Source of the DNA: Aquimarina agarivorans | Lineage (GTDB): Bacteria > Bacteroidota > Bacteroidia > Flavobacteriales > Flavobacteriaceae | NCBI RefSeq assembly: GCF_000218485.1 | Contig: NZ_AFPB01000059.1 | Span: 40,865-104,864 of the forward strand | Direction of reading: 5' to 3' | DNA: 64,000 nt | Shown here: in pieces, positions 8,383-18,005 of the stretch | How the letters are laid out: each line of letters starts with the position of its first letter | Numbering within the stretch: position 1 is the first letter of the stretch | Program-made: the position numbers and the translations under genes | Notes under the pieces: model-generated | What the model saw: only the letters and a program-made list of their open reading frames with translations | The model's database searches: none | Told to the model about the DNA's origin: nothing

Positions 8383-9019
8383 ATAGTATTGCGTAATATA
8401 AATGCGTCCAGTTTTTGCCTATATTTTTTCTGACTATATAATTAAAATGAAATGATTTTCAATTTTTACTTTTAATTAGTCGTCACCTAAAGCACATCGT
8501 ATCCATTTAGGTACAATAAAATCGATAACGTGTATTGAGTTCAATCCAAAGTAACATGGTTTGTTTATTTTTTTAGTGCATAAATAAGTATTCCTCCACC
8601 ATTTTTGGGCTTGAAAGAGGTTGGTGTATAATGAAATTTGTGGAATTATAAAAGCTCAAAATAGCAAGTTGGACGGGGTCATTTAATTGGCTTTCTTACT
8701 ATTGAAACTTGGCGGGTGCTTTTTTTAATGGAAAGAGCGCATATTGTTCTTTTTAATTTTATAAAAGTCGAAGTAATTTTTAATCTAACATTTGTTGGAA
8801 GTTTTTTCTTGCATAAAAAATCATTTATGTTAATGCAGCCTTAACATCATCTGATTATTAAAGTGTTATCTTAGTATTGGTGTTAAAATTAACATTTGTT
8901 AGGATCTTGTAAATCTGATTTAGCAAGTTGCCACTTAAACAAAATTATAGTTATGTTTTAAGTAGTTCCTGTGAGTGTTAATGTTAATTCCGAACTAACT
9001 AAACTATTAAAGTAAATAC
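8383..9019. other. 637-bp intergenic leader before the exopolysaccharide locus
   Basis: No open frame of convincing coding character and no strong hairpin is visible on either strand. By position it should hold the promoter and 5' leader of the exopolysaccharide operon. I could not identify a good TAnnTTTG box. Confidence 0.5.
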
Positions 9020-9042
9020 ATGGAAAGCTTGTTACCTTTTTT

Positions 9043-10170
9043 TTGAAAAATTACATTGCTTTAATCATTGCAATTTCTTTTGTCGCACTTTTTTTATCAA
9101 TCAAAATTTTTCCATTAATTATTACACTTACTAAGGCAAAGAATTTAATGGCAGCTCCTTGTGACCGAAGTTCACATTCGGTAAAGACTCCTAATCTAGG
9201 AGGAGTTGGGATTTATATTGTATTTACGCTATGCTTAATTTTATCAGGCATTATATTCAATTTTTTACAATTTGAAATGCGTCAATTACTGGCGCTACTA
9301 CTAAGCATTACAATTTTGTTTTTTATGGGGGTGAAAGATGATTTAATTGGTGTGTCCCCCAAAAGAAAATTACTCGGTCAAATTGTAGCCGCGTTATTGG
9401 TAGTTTTATTAACGGATGTAAGGATTACAAATTTATTTGGGCTTTTTGGAGTAGAAACAGTAGCATATTTGCCTTCAGTAGTTTTTACTGTATTTATGTA
9501 TGTGTTTTTTATCAATTCATACAATTTAATTGATGGGATTGATGGCCTAGCAGGGAGCATTGCTGTAATAGCAAGTTTATTTTTTGGAGTGTATTTTCTT
9601 TCAAATCAGTTGTATATGGCAACAATGATATCATTTGTCTTAGTGGCTTGTTTAATAGGTTTTTTGTCGTTCAATTTTTCAAAAAAGCGCAAGCTTTTTA
9701 TGGGCGACTCTGGCTCCATGTTTATAGGATTACTCTTGATGTTTCAGGCATTGTATTTTTTAAAAGTAGACGTAAAAACGTATGAGTTCATTTGGATTCC
9801 AAATAAGATAGCGTTGGTCACTTCTATTTTTTGTTTTCCAATTATTGATACCATTCGTGTATTTACAATCCGTATTTTGAAAGGTATGAGTCCTATGACT
9901 GCGGACAGGAATCATATTCATCATAAAATTTTGGATATTGGATTTTCGCACATTCAAGCTACTATTTTTTTGGCAATAAGTAATTTAGCGGTAATAGGGA
10001 TGGTTTATTTTATTGATGGTTATAATGTAAATGTTCAGCTATTTTTAGTTTTTTCGCTGATATTGTTAATTGTTTATTTATTTTTGAAGCTTAATTATAA
10101 CAAAACTATAAAATCAGCAATATCATTTTCTACTAATTTTTTCAATCGAAAATCATTTAAATTAAAATAA
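9043..10170 (+). CDS. WecA/TagO/MraY-like undecaprenyl-phosphate sugar-1-phosphate transferase
   Basis: Multi-pass membrane enzyme (about 10 hydrophobic segments, 375 aa) that starts repeat-unit synthesis by moving a sugar-1-phosphate onto undecaprenyl phosphate. Family motifs are present: DRSSHSVKTPNLGGVGIY, FFMGVKDDLIGVSP, NSYNLIDGIDGLAGS, FMGDSGSMFIG and the terminal ADRNHIHHKIL. It is WecA-like rather than MraY, judging by the neighbours. The start is odd: only a TTG at 9043 is in frame. An ATG at 9020 (MESLLPF) would be in frame if the T8 run at 9037-9044 had nine T. It opens the exopolysaccharide locus and is followed by the flippase. Confidence 0.88.
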   Translation: MKNYIALIIAISFVALFLSIKIFPLIITLTKAKNLMAAPCDRSSHSVKTPNLGGVGIYIVFTLCLILSGIIFNFLQFEMRQLLALLLSITILFFMGVKDDLIGVSPKRKLLGQIVAALLVVLLTDVRITNLFGLFGVETVAYLPSVVFTVFMYVFFINSYNLIDGIDGLAGSIAVIASLFFGVYFLSNQLYMATMISFVLVACLIGFLSFNFSKKRKLFMGDSGSMFIGLLLMFQALYFLKVDVKTYEFIWIPNKIALVTSIFCFPIIDTIRVFTIRILKGMSPMTADRNHIHHKILDIGFSHIQATIFLAISNLAVIGMVYFIDGYNVNVQLFLVFSLILLIVYLFLKLNYNKTIKSAISFSTNFFNRKSFKLK

Positions 10171-10237
10171 TGGGTGCTAAAATTGTATAGCAACTTATCT
10201 GTAGAGCTTGCTTTTTTAGTGTTTTTCAATATTTTAA

Positions 10238-11505
10238 ATGAATTTAAGTTTAAAAAAAAGCAAGGAGTTTCCTAAGTTATTTAGTGTTTTATTAGATCAA
10301 TTTTTTATGAGTATTACCACTTTGTTGATTAGTGTGATACTTGCCAGAGTTTTTGATAAAACTGATTATGCTGATTTAGTATTGCTTTTTTCGGTAGCCT
10401 TATTTACGTTGGGCTTTCAAAGTGCACTAATTTCAAGGCCTTATGCGATAAATTTGAATGACATTACAGATCCTGAAAGTACATCTTTTTACAATTTTAA
10501 TGTTTTATTTAAATTATTATTTACATTTTTATTAGTATCAGTTGCGCCTGTAATATATTACTTATTTTTTGATGAGACTTATGACTTAAAAAAAATGGGT
10601 CTTTTTTTGCTTTATGTGGTAGCACATACTACCTTTTATTTTGTAAGGGAAACTATGTTGAGTGAACGTAAAACAAAACAGAATTTATATTATGGGCTAT
10701 CCTGCGCTTTTGGGTTAATTGCTACATTGATTGTCATTTTTTATTTTAAAATAAAAGAAGTGACTTTTTTTTTAGTTTCCTTTTCATCAATATACTTATT
10801 AGTAAGTTTTTTTATTTTGTTTTTAACTGGAGCAGAATATCTTTCAAAATACAAAACTTAGCCGATTATTTTAAGATCAATTGGAAAGTTGGTAAATGGT
10901 TAGTAGGCTCCAATATATTTTTTCATTTTAGTTCCGAAATTTATCCCTGGCTACTGTTGTATTTATCAACAAAAGATAATATTGCAATTTTAGGAGTTTT
11001 GTTAAGTATAGCCAATATTATAAATCCATTACTAACTGCCATCAGTTCCTACTTATTACCGCTATTTGTTAAGAGTAATAAGGATTTTAAAAGTTTAGTA
11101 GCTATGGTAAAAAAATGGTCGTTGTTATTTGGTAGTATGTCTATATTATTAGTCATTATCGGATATTTTTTTGGTCAATATTTAATTACTATGTTATTTG
11201 GTTCAAAATATAATAATTTGGGCATTTTGATTGTTTACCCATTTATAGTTCAGGGAATAAACATTTTTTTTCAACCTTATAAGGTGGCTTTAAACGCCAT
11301 TAAACGAACTGATGTGAATTTTTGGATTTTAATTCCCAGAAGCATATTAGCCATTAGTGTTGGTTATTTTTTAGTAAGGAAATATGGTTTAGCAGGGGTG
11401 TTTTATACCAAAATTATCGAAAACATTGTTTATCAATTAGTGTATTACGTGTTGTACATTAAAATTGTAAAGCGAGGTAAAACTTCTGTTGAAGCATGCT
11501 TATAA
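10238..11505 (+). pseudogene. wzx: Polysaccharide flippase (Wzx-like), split by a single-base frameshift
   Basis: MATE/MVF-fold membrane protein that flips lipid-linked repeat units to the periplasm. Two pieces are seen: 10238-10861 (N-terminal 207 aa, about six membrane segments) and a second piece ending at 11505 with a further set of segments. The second frame is open upstream to 10855, so the pieces join exactly (SKYKNLADYFKINWK) if one A is added near 10853-10856. Joined length is about 423 aa, usual for Wzx. It overlaps the next gene by 10 bp. Either a true inactivating mutation or a sequencing error; the operon around it is intact, which favours error. Confidence 0.82.
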
Positions 11506-12740
11506 AAGTTAAAACACATAAAATTTTACTTTCTTTATTTGTTACTTTTTTAGTGATGAATGCAATTACCTATACCATTTTTATTCATTTGGCAGGAAAA
11601 TACGGTAAATTACTAGTGGCTATGGTTGGTATTGCGTTACTTCAAAAATCAATTAATCAGTTAGTTGATTTTTTAGAAGCTAATAAATATTTGCTGATCT
11701 TTTGGTTTTTATGCGTTAGTTTTACCGTATTATGGGTGTTTGATAATGGTTTTAATGGAGCAATCATTCAGAATAACACGCTTTTTGTATTGTTCATTTA
11801 CTTTTTTTATTTGCTTTCAGAAGCATTTAAATCGAAATCAAAAAGACCTTACTTTAGTTTTTTTAAAACCCTTGCAAACACGCTGAATTACAACTTATTT
11901 TTTTGGACAGCATTAGCTATAGTGCTGCCTTTTAAAATTTGGCATACCTTGGAAGATAGAACTGGGCTTGGTTTGTTTTACGAAAACTACATTCAGTTAG
12001 GAATTTTTTCTTGTGCTGGAGCCATAGCCAATTTTTCGGTGTATAGAGATAAAACAGCTTATAAGTTTTATTATTTATCAATGGCAATTATATATGCTAT
12101 TTTGGCAGTACTATCCAACTCTCGTAATCCACAATTAGTGCTTTTAGTGTATGCGTTATTTAATTTATTTCCGTACATCAAAAGAGGAGTCATAAAATAT
12201 ATGTACGTCTTAGTCTTTTTAATTGTACTTGGGAGTGTTTTATTTTTATCTGTAGAAGTGTTAAACTCCTCTACAGTTAGTAGTTTTACCACTGGTCGGA
12301 GTAGAATTTGGTATCATATTATTGATTACTATTCTACAAATTCAATTTTTAAAGGGCACGGAATTTTTGGGCTGAATGATATCATTCTTCAAACAAATAT
12401 TGATGGTAATTACTACTTCCAAAGGTTAGAATTTTTATATTTTCATTCATCATACATGGAGATATTTTCTGCCTCAGGAATTTTAGGATTGCTTTTCTTT
12501 TTCTTTTTTTTAGGAAAGTCCTTATACGAAAAGAAGAATTATTACATATCAATAGTGATTATTGGTATTTCCATTGGTGGTTTTTTTGAAAGCTTTATTA
12601 TTCAGCCCACAGTGTTAATTTCATTTCTTTTTTGGTATTTAATAATAAGTAAGCCTTCTAAACGAAAAACAGGTTTTAAAAAGCACTACAGGTACAACCA
12701 TTATGACAGCATTAGCCCCCATTATCCTTTTTGTTTATAA
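11496..12740 (+). CDS. O-antigen polymerase/ligase-like membrane protein (Wzy-type)
   Basis: A 414-residue protein with roughly 10-12 hydrophobic segments and a long hydrophilic periplasmic loop after residue 250 (TTGRSRIWYHIIDYY, then KGHGIFGLND), the pattern of the Wzy_C/O-antigen ligase superfamily. The TGRS-x-IW stretch is a common family motif. In this locus it is the natural candidate for polymerising flipped repeat units. It starts inside the flippase end (ATG at 11496), and its last 38 bp overlap the following glycosyltransferase. Wzy proteins diverge strongly, so the assignment rests on topology and context. Confidence 0.78.
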   Translation: MLIKVKTHKILLSLFVTFLVMNAITYTIFIHLAGKYGKLLVAMVGIALLQKSINQLVDFLEANKYLLIFWFLCVSFTVLWVFDNGFNGAIIQNNTLFVLFIYFFYLLSEAFKSKSKRPYFSFFKTLANTLNYNLFFWTALAIVLPFKIWHTLEDRTGLGLFYENYIQLGIFSCAGAIANFSVYRDKTAYKFYYLSMAIIYAILAVLSNSRNPQLVLLVYALFNLFPYIKRGVIKYMYVLVFLIVLGSVLFLSVEVLNSSTVSSFTTGRSRIWYHIIDYYSTNSIFKGHGIFGLNDIILQTNIDGNYYFQRLEFLYFHSSYMEIFSASGILGLLFFFFFLGKSLYEKKNYYISIVIIGISIGGFFESFIIQPTVLISFLFWYLIISKPSKRKTGFKKHYRYNHYDSISPHYPFCL

Positions 12741-13602
12741 CCGATTGGATGAAACAAAGAAAACCATTGAAGCGCTGCAAAAAAATTATTTAGCACCGCA
12801 AAGTGAATTGTATATTTTTTCGGATGGGACAAAAACAGAGCTTGGTAAGGAAAAAATTGCAAGTGTTCGGAATTATGTAAACACGGTCAAAGGATTTAAA
12901 AAAGTAACTGTAATAGCAGCTAAACAAAATAATGGACTGGCAAAGTCTATTATAACAGGAGTTACTGATATAGTAAATACTTACGAAAAAGCAATAATTG
13001 TTGAAGATGATTTGGTGACATCGCCTAATTTTTTGGATTACATGAATCAGGCTTTAACATTTTATAAAGATCACGATAAAATCATCTCAATTTCTGGATA
13101 TACCTTAAATTTACCAAACTTAAAAAATAGTTACAAGGATTATTATTTGGGATTAAGAGCTTCATCTTGGGGCTGGGGAACTTGGAAGCAAAAATGGAAT
13201 GCTGTAGATTGGGAGCTAAAAGATTATCAAAGTTTTATAAATGATAAACAGCGTGTAGCTGATTTTGCACGCATTGGAAGTGATATGCCAAAAATGCTGA
13301 AATATCAAATGGAAGGAAAAATTGACTCCTGGGCTATTCGGTTCTGTTACTATCAATTTAAACAAAAAATGTATTGTGTGTTCCCTACAGTTTCCAAATT
13401 AAAAAGTATTGGATTTACAAATGAAGCTACGCATACTGCTGGTAGCACAAGGTTTGATACTACGTTGGATAAAGGAACGCAACGCGACTTTACATTTGAC
13501 CATAATTTAATTGTTGATGAAAAGTTGCTGAAGGATTTCCGAGATAAGTTTTCGATAAAATCAAGACTAATAGACAAAGTAAAACAACTTATAAACCGAT
13601 AG
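12703..13602 (+). CDS. Glycosyltransferase (GT-A fold, family 2-like)
   Basis: A 299-residue soluble or membrane-associated sugar transferase. The N-terminus reads LAPIILFVYNRLDETKKTIEAL, a GT-A nucleotide-sugar-binding start, and YEKAIIVEDDLVTSPNFLDYM has the acidic EDD cluster expected to bind the metal and nucleotide. GLRASSWGWGTWKQKW is seen in related exopolysaccharide transferases. It probably adds one sugar to the lipid-linked repeat unit. The sugar specificity cannot be read from the sequence. It overlaps the Wzy-like gene and is followed after 7 bp by the MBOAT gene. Confidence 0.8.
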   Translation: MTALAPIILFVYNRLDETKKTIEALQKNYLAPQSELYIFSDGTKTELGKEKIASVRNYVNTVKGFKKVTVIAAKQNNGLAKSIITGVTDIVNTYEKAIIVEDDLVTSPNFLDYMNQALTFYKDHDKIISISGYTLNLPNLKNSYKDYYLGLRASSWGWGTWKQKWNAVDWELKDYQSFINDKQRVADFARIGSDMPKMLKYQMEGKIDSWAIRFCYYQFKQKMYCVFPTVSKLKSIGFTNEATHTAGSTRFDTTLDKGTQRDFTFDHNLIVDEKLLKDFRDKFSIKSRLIDKVKQLINR

Positions 13603-13609
13603 AAATTTT

Positions 13610-15043
13610 ATGCTATTTAATTCGTGGGAGTTCATAGCGCTATTGCTATTGACAATGCTTTTTTATTTCAATGTGTCTGAAAAGTTTAAAACAATAGTAC
13701 TATTTATTAGTTCGTATGTTTTTTATATTTTTTGGAGGTGGGATTTTGCTTTGCTCATGGGGGCGGTCAGTTTAATAAACTATTTTGCTGCTATCCGTAT
13801 TAGTCAAGTTGATAATCAAAATAGCAAAAAGCTATGGTTATCCGGAGCTGTTATTTTATCCTTATTACCATTAATATATTTTAAATATGGTAATTTTTTA
13901 ATTGCTAATGTAAATGCAACATTATCTGCAGTAGGGGGGCATAGTCAATTTAATTATCTTAAAGTTATATTGCCTGTGGGAATCTCCTTTTTTACATTTC
14001 AGGCGTTAAGTTATGCGCTAGATGTGTACTATGGTAGGACAAAAGTGGAAACTATTTTGCTAAGATTTTCCACCTTTGTGGCTTTTTTTCCTCAATTGGT
14101 TGCAGGGCCAATAGAGCGTTCATCAAATTTACTACAACAATTAAAAACGCATCAAAAATTTAATAGAACTTCATTTATTGAAGGGGCTAAATTATTTATT
14201 TGGGGATTATTTAAAAAAGTAGTCATTGCTGATAGGTTGGCATTGTATGTAAATAAAGTGTATGATTCCCCTGAACTTTACGGTGCCCCCACATTAATTT
14301 TAGCTACGTTGTTTTTTGCATTTCAAATTTACTGTGATTTCAGCGGGTATTCTGATATGGCAATTGCCACAGCACGAATGATGGGATTTAAACTTATGCA
14401 AAATTTTAATTTACCCTATTTTGCTAATTCCATTTCTGAATTTTGGAAAAGGTGGCATATATCACTATCTACTTGGTTTGGAGATTATTTGTACATTCCC
14501 CTGGGGGGGAGTAGAGTAGTGTATCTTAAATGGATTCGGAATATTTTTATCGTTTTTTTAGTTAGTGGCTTGTGGCACGGCGCCAACTGGACATTCATCC
14601 TGTGGGGAGGGTTACATGCCATGTTTTATTTAATAGAAAATTGGGGAGATAAGCTTTTAAAAAAAATGAATTTGTCATCCATTAAAAATACTACTTGGTA
14701 TAAGCTTTTTAAAATAATTGTGGTGTTTGTTGGTGTATGTTATGCTTGGATTTATTTCAGGGCAACCTCCATTAATGATGCCTTATTGATAACTTACAAA
14801 ATTTTTAATCATTGGGATCAGAGTCTGTACCTGGGAGCGTCTAGCATTACTTTCGCATTATCCTGCGGGTTGATATTCATGTTAGTTTTGGTACAATTAC
14901 TTCAATATGCAAAAATTTGTTCTCTGTATTTTTCAAAATCAAAGGTGCCACCATTATTAAGTTTAGTGGGCTATTTATCGTTATTGTTAGGAATATCTTT
15001 ATTAGGGATGTCATCACAGTCGTTTATTTATTTTCAGTTTTAA
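13610..15043 (+). CDS. MBOAT family O-acyltransferase (AlgI-like)
   Basis: A 477-residue integral membrane protein of the membrane-bound O-acyltransferase family. Motifs include PVGISFFTFQALSYALDVYYG, FFPQLVAGPIERS, IYCDFSGYSDMAIATARMMG, FWKRWHISLSTWFGDYLYIPLGG and SGLWHGANWTFILWGG with the catalytic histidine at residue 323. Such proteins pass acetyl groups across the membrane to acetylate exopolysaccharide (alginate-type AlgI). The next gene encodes an SGNH-like partner, matching the known AlgI/AlgJ and DltB/DltD arrangement. Its place inside this locus points to acetylation of the polysaccharide made here. Confidence 0.93.
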   Translation: MLFNSWEFIALLLLTMLFYFNVSEKFKTIVLFISSYVFYIFWRWDFALLMGAVSLINYFAAIRISQVDNQNSKKLWLSGAVILSLLPLIYFKYGNFLIANVNATLSAVGGHSQFNYLKVILPVGISFFTFQALSYALDVYYGRTKVETILLRFSTFVAFFPQLVAGPIERSSNLLQQLKTHQKFNRTSFIEGAKLFIWGLFKKVVIADRLALYVNKVYDSPELYGAPTLILATLFFAFQIYCDFSGYSDMAIATARMMGFKLMQNFNLPYFANSISEFWKRWHISLSTWFGDYLYIPLGGSRVVYLKWIRNIFIVFLVSGLWHGANWTFILWGGLHAMFYLIENWGDKLLKKMNLSSIKNTTWYKLFKIIVVFVGVCYAWIYFRATSINDALLITYKIFNHWDQSLYLGASSITFALSCGLIFMLVLVQLLQYAKICSLYFSKSKVPPLLSLVGYLSLLLGISLLGMSSQSFIYFQF

Positions 15044-15053
15044 CTTGCAAAAA

Positions 15054-15956
15054 ATGAGTAAAAAAAAATTCATATACATCATTGTAGGATTTCTGTCGGC
15101 CTTTTTTTTAGGGGACTATGTGGTGGGAGCTATTTTATCAGGTGGGCTGGATAAATACTACGGATTAAATTCAAACGCCGAGCTGGCGATTGTTGGACAT
15201 TCGCATCTAATGTTAGGTATTGATAAGCAAAAAATAGAGCAAGAGCTAAATATTGGGGTGGCTAAATACACCAGAGAAGGTGTTAATTTGGATGAACGAA
15301 AAATTATGATTGATCAGCTTTTAGAAGCTAATAAAAATATAAAAACGATAATTATAGGAGTAGATGCCTGGTCTTTTACGGATGAGGGTTTAAGTGCAAA
15401 CTCCTACAAGTTGTTTTTTCCTTTTATGGAATACCATAGTATTAATGATTATTTGAAGGAAGAAAGTGATTGGCAGGAATATGTAACAAAAAAGATGGTT
15501 AGAACTTCCCGGTATAATGAATTGTTATTAGGGGGTGCATTAAGGGGGTATTTGGGAAACTGGAGTAACCTTAAAAACGGAAAAGTGGATGTGCCAAATT
15601 TAAAAGAACAGATAAAAAGTGGTGTTTATCGAAAAATAACAATTAATAACAGTAAGGTTAATACTATAAATAAAATTCTAAATACTTTAGAGAAAAATAA
15701 AATTAAAGTAATACTGTTGAATGTCCCAACAATTGATATTATGATTGATGCACAAAAAGAGAAAGCGACTGAAGTTTTTGGTGAACTAAATAAAGTGGCA
15801 AAAAAGTATAAGAACACCACATTTTTGAATTTACAAGAACCTTGGTCACATAAATACGATCTTTTTTATGATGGTATTCATTTAAATCCTGAAGGGCAAA
15901 AAGTAATCACTGCTGAAATTGTCACTTATTTAAATCGAATGGACTTATTACATTAA
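15054..15956 (+). CDS. SGNH hydrolase-like protein, probable partner of the MBOAT acyltransferase
   Basis: A 300-residue protein with one N-terminal membrane anchor (about residues 5-27) and an extracytoplasmic SGNH-like domain. The nucleophile-elbow region reads LAIVGHSHLMLGID, with serine in GHSH. Near the C-terminus, YDGIHLNPEGQKVI supplies the Asp-x-x-His pair of the family. AlgJ/AlgX- and DltD-type proteins of this architecture receive acyl groups from an MBOAT partner, and the gene follows the MBOAT gene by only 10 bp. I use the ATG at 15054; a TTG at 15045 is also in frame. The specific acceptor is inferred, not seen. Confidence 0.8.
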   Translation: MSKKKFIYIIVGFLSAFFLGDYVVGAILSGGLDKYYGLNSNAELAIVGHSHLMLGIDKQKIEQELNIGVAKYTREGVNLDERKIMIDQLLEANKNIKTIIIGVDAWSFTDEGLSANSYKLFFPFMEYHSINDYLKEESDWQEYVTKKMVRTSRYNELLLGGALRGYLGNWSNLKNGKVDVPNLKEQIKSGVYRKITINNSKVNTINKILNTLEKNKIKVILLNVPTIDIMIDAQKEKATEVFGELNKVAKKYKNTTFLNLQEPWSHKYDLFYDGIHLNPEGQKVITAEIVTYLNRMDLLH

Positions 15957-15974
15957 ATAAGTTTTCCAAATTAT

Positions 15975-17060
15975 ATGAAAAAGGTATTATTTATTTTGCA
16001 CTTGCCGCCCCCAGTGCATGGATCAGCTGTTGTTGGTAAATTTATAAAAGATAGCGAATTGATAAATTCAAGTTTTAATACTAGCTATATAAATTTAGGA
16101 ACTTCAAAAACTATTGAAGAAATTGGAAAGTCACCGCATAAAAAGGTGTTAATTTATCTGAAAATTATACTACAGGTTATTTGTCAATTGCTTTTTAATA
16201 GGCCACAAATAGCCTACCTAGCTATCACGGCCAAAGGTGTAGGTTTTTATAAGGACTTTGTAATTGTGCTTTTAATTAAAATATTAGGCGTAAAATTGGT
16301 AATTCACCACCACAATAAAGGAGTAAAAAAACGTCAAAACAAGTTTGTAGATAACATTTTATATAAAATCACGTATTGGAATACAAAAGTGATTTTAATT
16401 TCGAAATATTTATACAATGACGTTAGTAAATATGTTAAAAAGGAAGATATAAGTTATTGTGCAAATGGAGTTCCAGAGTTTGCATCCATACCAAAAGCTA
16501 CTAAAAACAATACCGTTCAACTTCTTTTTTTATCAAATTTAATTGAGAGTAAAGGGGTGTATATTCTTTTAAAAGCACTGCGTATACTTAAAGAAAGAAA
16601 TGCAAATTTCTTTTGCACCTTTATCGGAAGGGAGGGAGATATCTCCGCTGAAGATTTCAATCAGAAAGCATTAGAATTAACTATTGAAAATTTTGTAACT
16701 TATAAAGGAAAACGATACGGGAAAGAAAAAGAAGCTGCATTTGCAACTTCGGATATTTTTGTTTTTCCTACTTGTAATGATGTTTTTGGATTAGTTAATC
16801 TAGAAGCAATGCAATATTCATTACCAGTGGTATCTACTGCGGAGGGTGGTATACCAGATATTGTAGAGGATGGCGAAACAGGTTTTTTAGTGATTCCAAA
16901 AGATGTGGAAGGCTTAGCTGATAAAATTGAAATTTTAATAAATAATGATGCGATGAGATTAAAAATGGGTGCTAATGGAAGAAAACGATACGAAGAAAAG
17001 TTTACTCTTAAGAAATTTGAAAAAAAGTTTCAATCAATACTAAAAGAAGTTACCTCCTAA
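15975..17060 (+). CDS. Glycosyltransferase family 4 (GT-B fold)
   Basis: A 361-residue GT4 enzyme. The start MKKVLFILHLPPPVHGSAVVG is the acceptor-binding N-terminal Rossmann edge. The second domain has VQLLFLSNLIESKGVYILLKAL and the donor-binding signature FGLVNLEAMQYSLPVVST, with the conserved EX7E-type glutamate, followed by AEGGIPDIVEDGETGFLV. It would add a sugar from a nucleotide donor to the growing repeat unit at the inner membrane. It is followed by a 211-bp gap, so the next gene may have its own promoter. Confidence 0.9.
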   Translation: MKKVLFILHLPPPVHGSAVVGKFIKDSELINSSFNTSYINLGTSKTIEEIGKSPHKKVLIYLKIILQVICQLLFNRPQIAYLAITAKGVGFYKDFVIVLLIKILGVKLVIHHHNKGVKKRQNKFVDNILYKITYWNTKVILISKYLYNDVSKYVKKEDISYCANGVPEFASIPKATKNNTVQLLFLSNLIESKGVYILLKALRILKERNANFFCTFIGREGDISAEDFNQKALELTIENFVTYKGKRYGKEKEAAFATSDIFVFPTCNDVFGLVNLEAMQYSLPVVSTAEGGIPDIVEDGETGFLVIPKDVEGLADKIEILINNDAMRLKMGANGRKRYEEKFTLKKFEKKFQSILKEVTS

Positions 17061-17271
17061 TTTTAGTAACTGAATTTCGAATTGTTAGCAGCGATTTGTT
17101 AAATGATAACATTATTACAACAATATTTCTTATGATTTTTTAGTTAAGAAATTATAAAAATTTTAACGTTTTTTAATTCAAACAATTTAAGCATGATATA
17201 TGATATTGAATTAATTAAAATCATTATATAAAACAGAATTAGCATATCAATACAGATCAAAAAAACTCGTT

Positions 17272-17991
17272 ATGAATTTATTGGGCTATAATATAGAGGA
17301 AAACTACCCTAAGTTTCCTGTAAAAAAGAAAACAATGATTAATACGATTAATCCCCATAGTTATTGTGTTTCTAAAAGCGACAGCGAATTCGAACAAGCG
17401 CTAAAAAAGTCGGATGTACTTTTACCAGATGGTATTGGTATAGTTTGGGCAGCCAAAGTGCTACGAAATAAAAAGATTAGTAGAATTACAGGTTTTGATA
17501 TTTTTAAGTATTCAATGAATTATTTAAATAACATTGATGGGACTTGTTTTTTTCTTGGTGCGTCAGAGGAAACATTAGCTGAAATTGAGCAACGATTAAA
17601 AAAGGATTATCCTAATGTAAAAGTTGATTCGTATTCTCCGCCTTACAAGGAGAATTTTACAGCTTCGGATAGTAAAATCATGTGCCAAAAAGTGAATGAT
17701 TGCAACCCTGATATACTTTTTGTAGGGATGACTGCCCCAAAGCAAGAAAAATGGGCCGCAGAACATTTGGATAAATTGAACGTTAAAGTAGTGTGTTCTA
17801 TTGGAGCTGTGTTTGATTTTTATTCAGGCAGAGTCAAAAGACCAAGTAAAATATGGCTAGTTTTGGGACTAGAATGGTTGGGAAGATTTATGAAAGAACC
17901 AAAAAGGCTAGCTAAAAGAAATTTAATTTCTGCCCCAAAATTCATAGCAGAAGTCATTTCAAATAAATTTACACACAAAGAGTTACTATAA
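17272..17991 (+). CDS. WecG/TagA/CpsF family glycosyltransferase (GT26)
   Basis: A 239-residue transferase that often adds the second sugar (for example ManNAc or ManNAcA) to the lipid-linked first sugar made by a WecA/TagO enzyme, which is present at the start of this locus. Motifs seen are NPHSYCVSKSD, LLPDGIGIVWAAK, ITGFDIFKYSM, FFLGASEETLAEIE, LFVGMTAPKQEKWAAEH and VKRPSKIWLVLGLEWLGRF. These define the GT26 family clearly. The 15-bp spacing to the Wza gene suggests one operon downstream. Confidence 0.92.
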   Translation: MNLLGYNIEENYPKFPVKKKTMINTINPHSYCVSKSDSEFEQALKKSDVLLPDGIGIVWAAKVLRNKKISRITGFDIFKYSMNYLNNIDGTCFFLGASEETLAEIEQRLKKDYPNVKVDSYSPPYKENFTASDSKIMCQKVNDCNPDILFVGMTAPKQEKWAAEHLDKLNVKVVCSIGAVFDFYSGRVKRPSKIWLVLGLEWLGRFMKEPKRLAKRNLISAPKFIAEVISNKFTHKELL

Positions 17992-18005
17992 TCAATCGAT
18001 TTTTA

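Noticed and set aside
12700..12740. Overlap of the Wzy-like and glycosyltransferase genes as another frameshift
   Set aside because: Both frames can be read through without a missing conserved segment, so the overlap is probably real.
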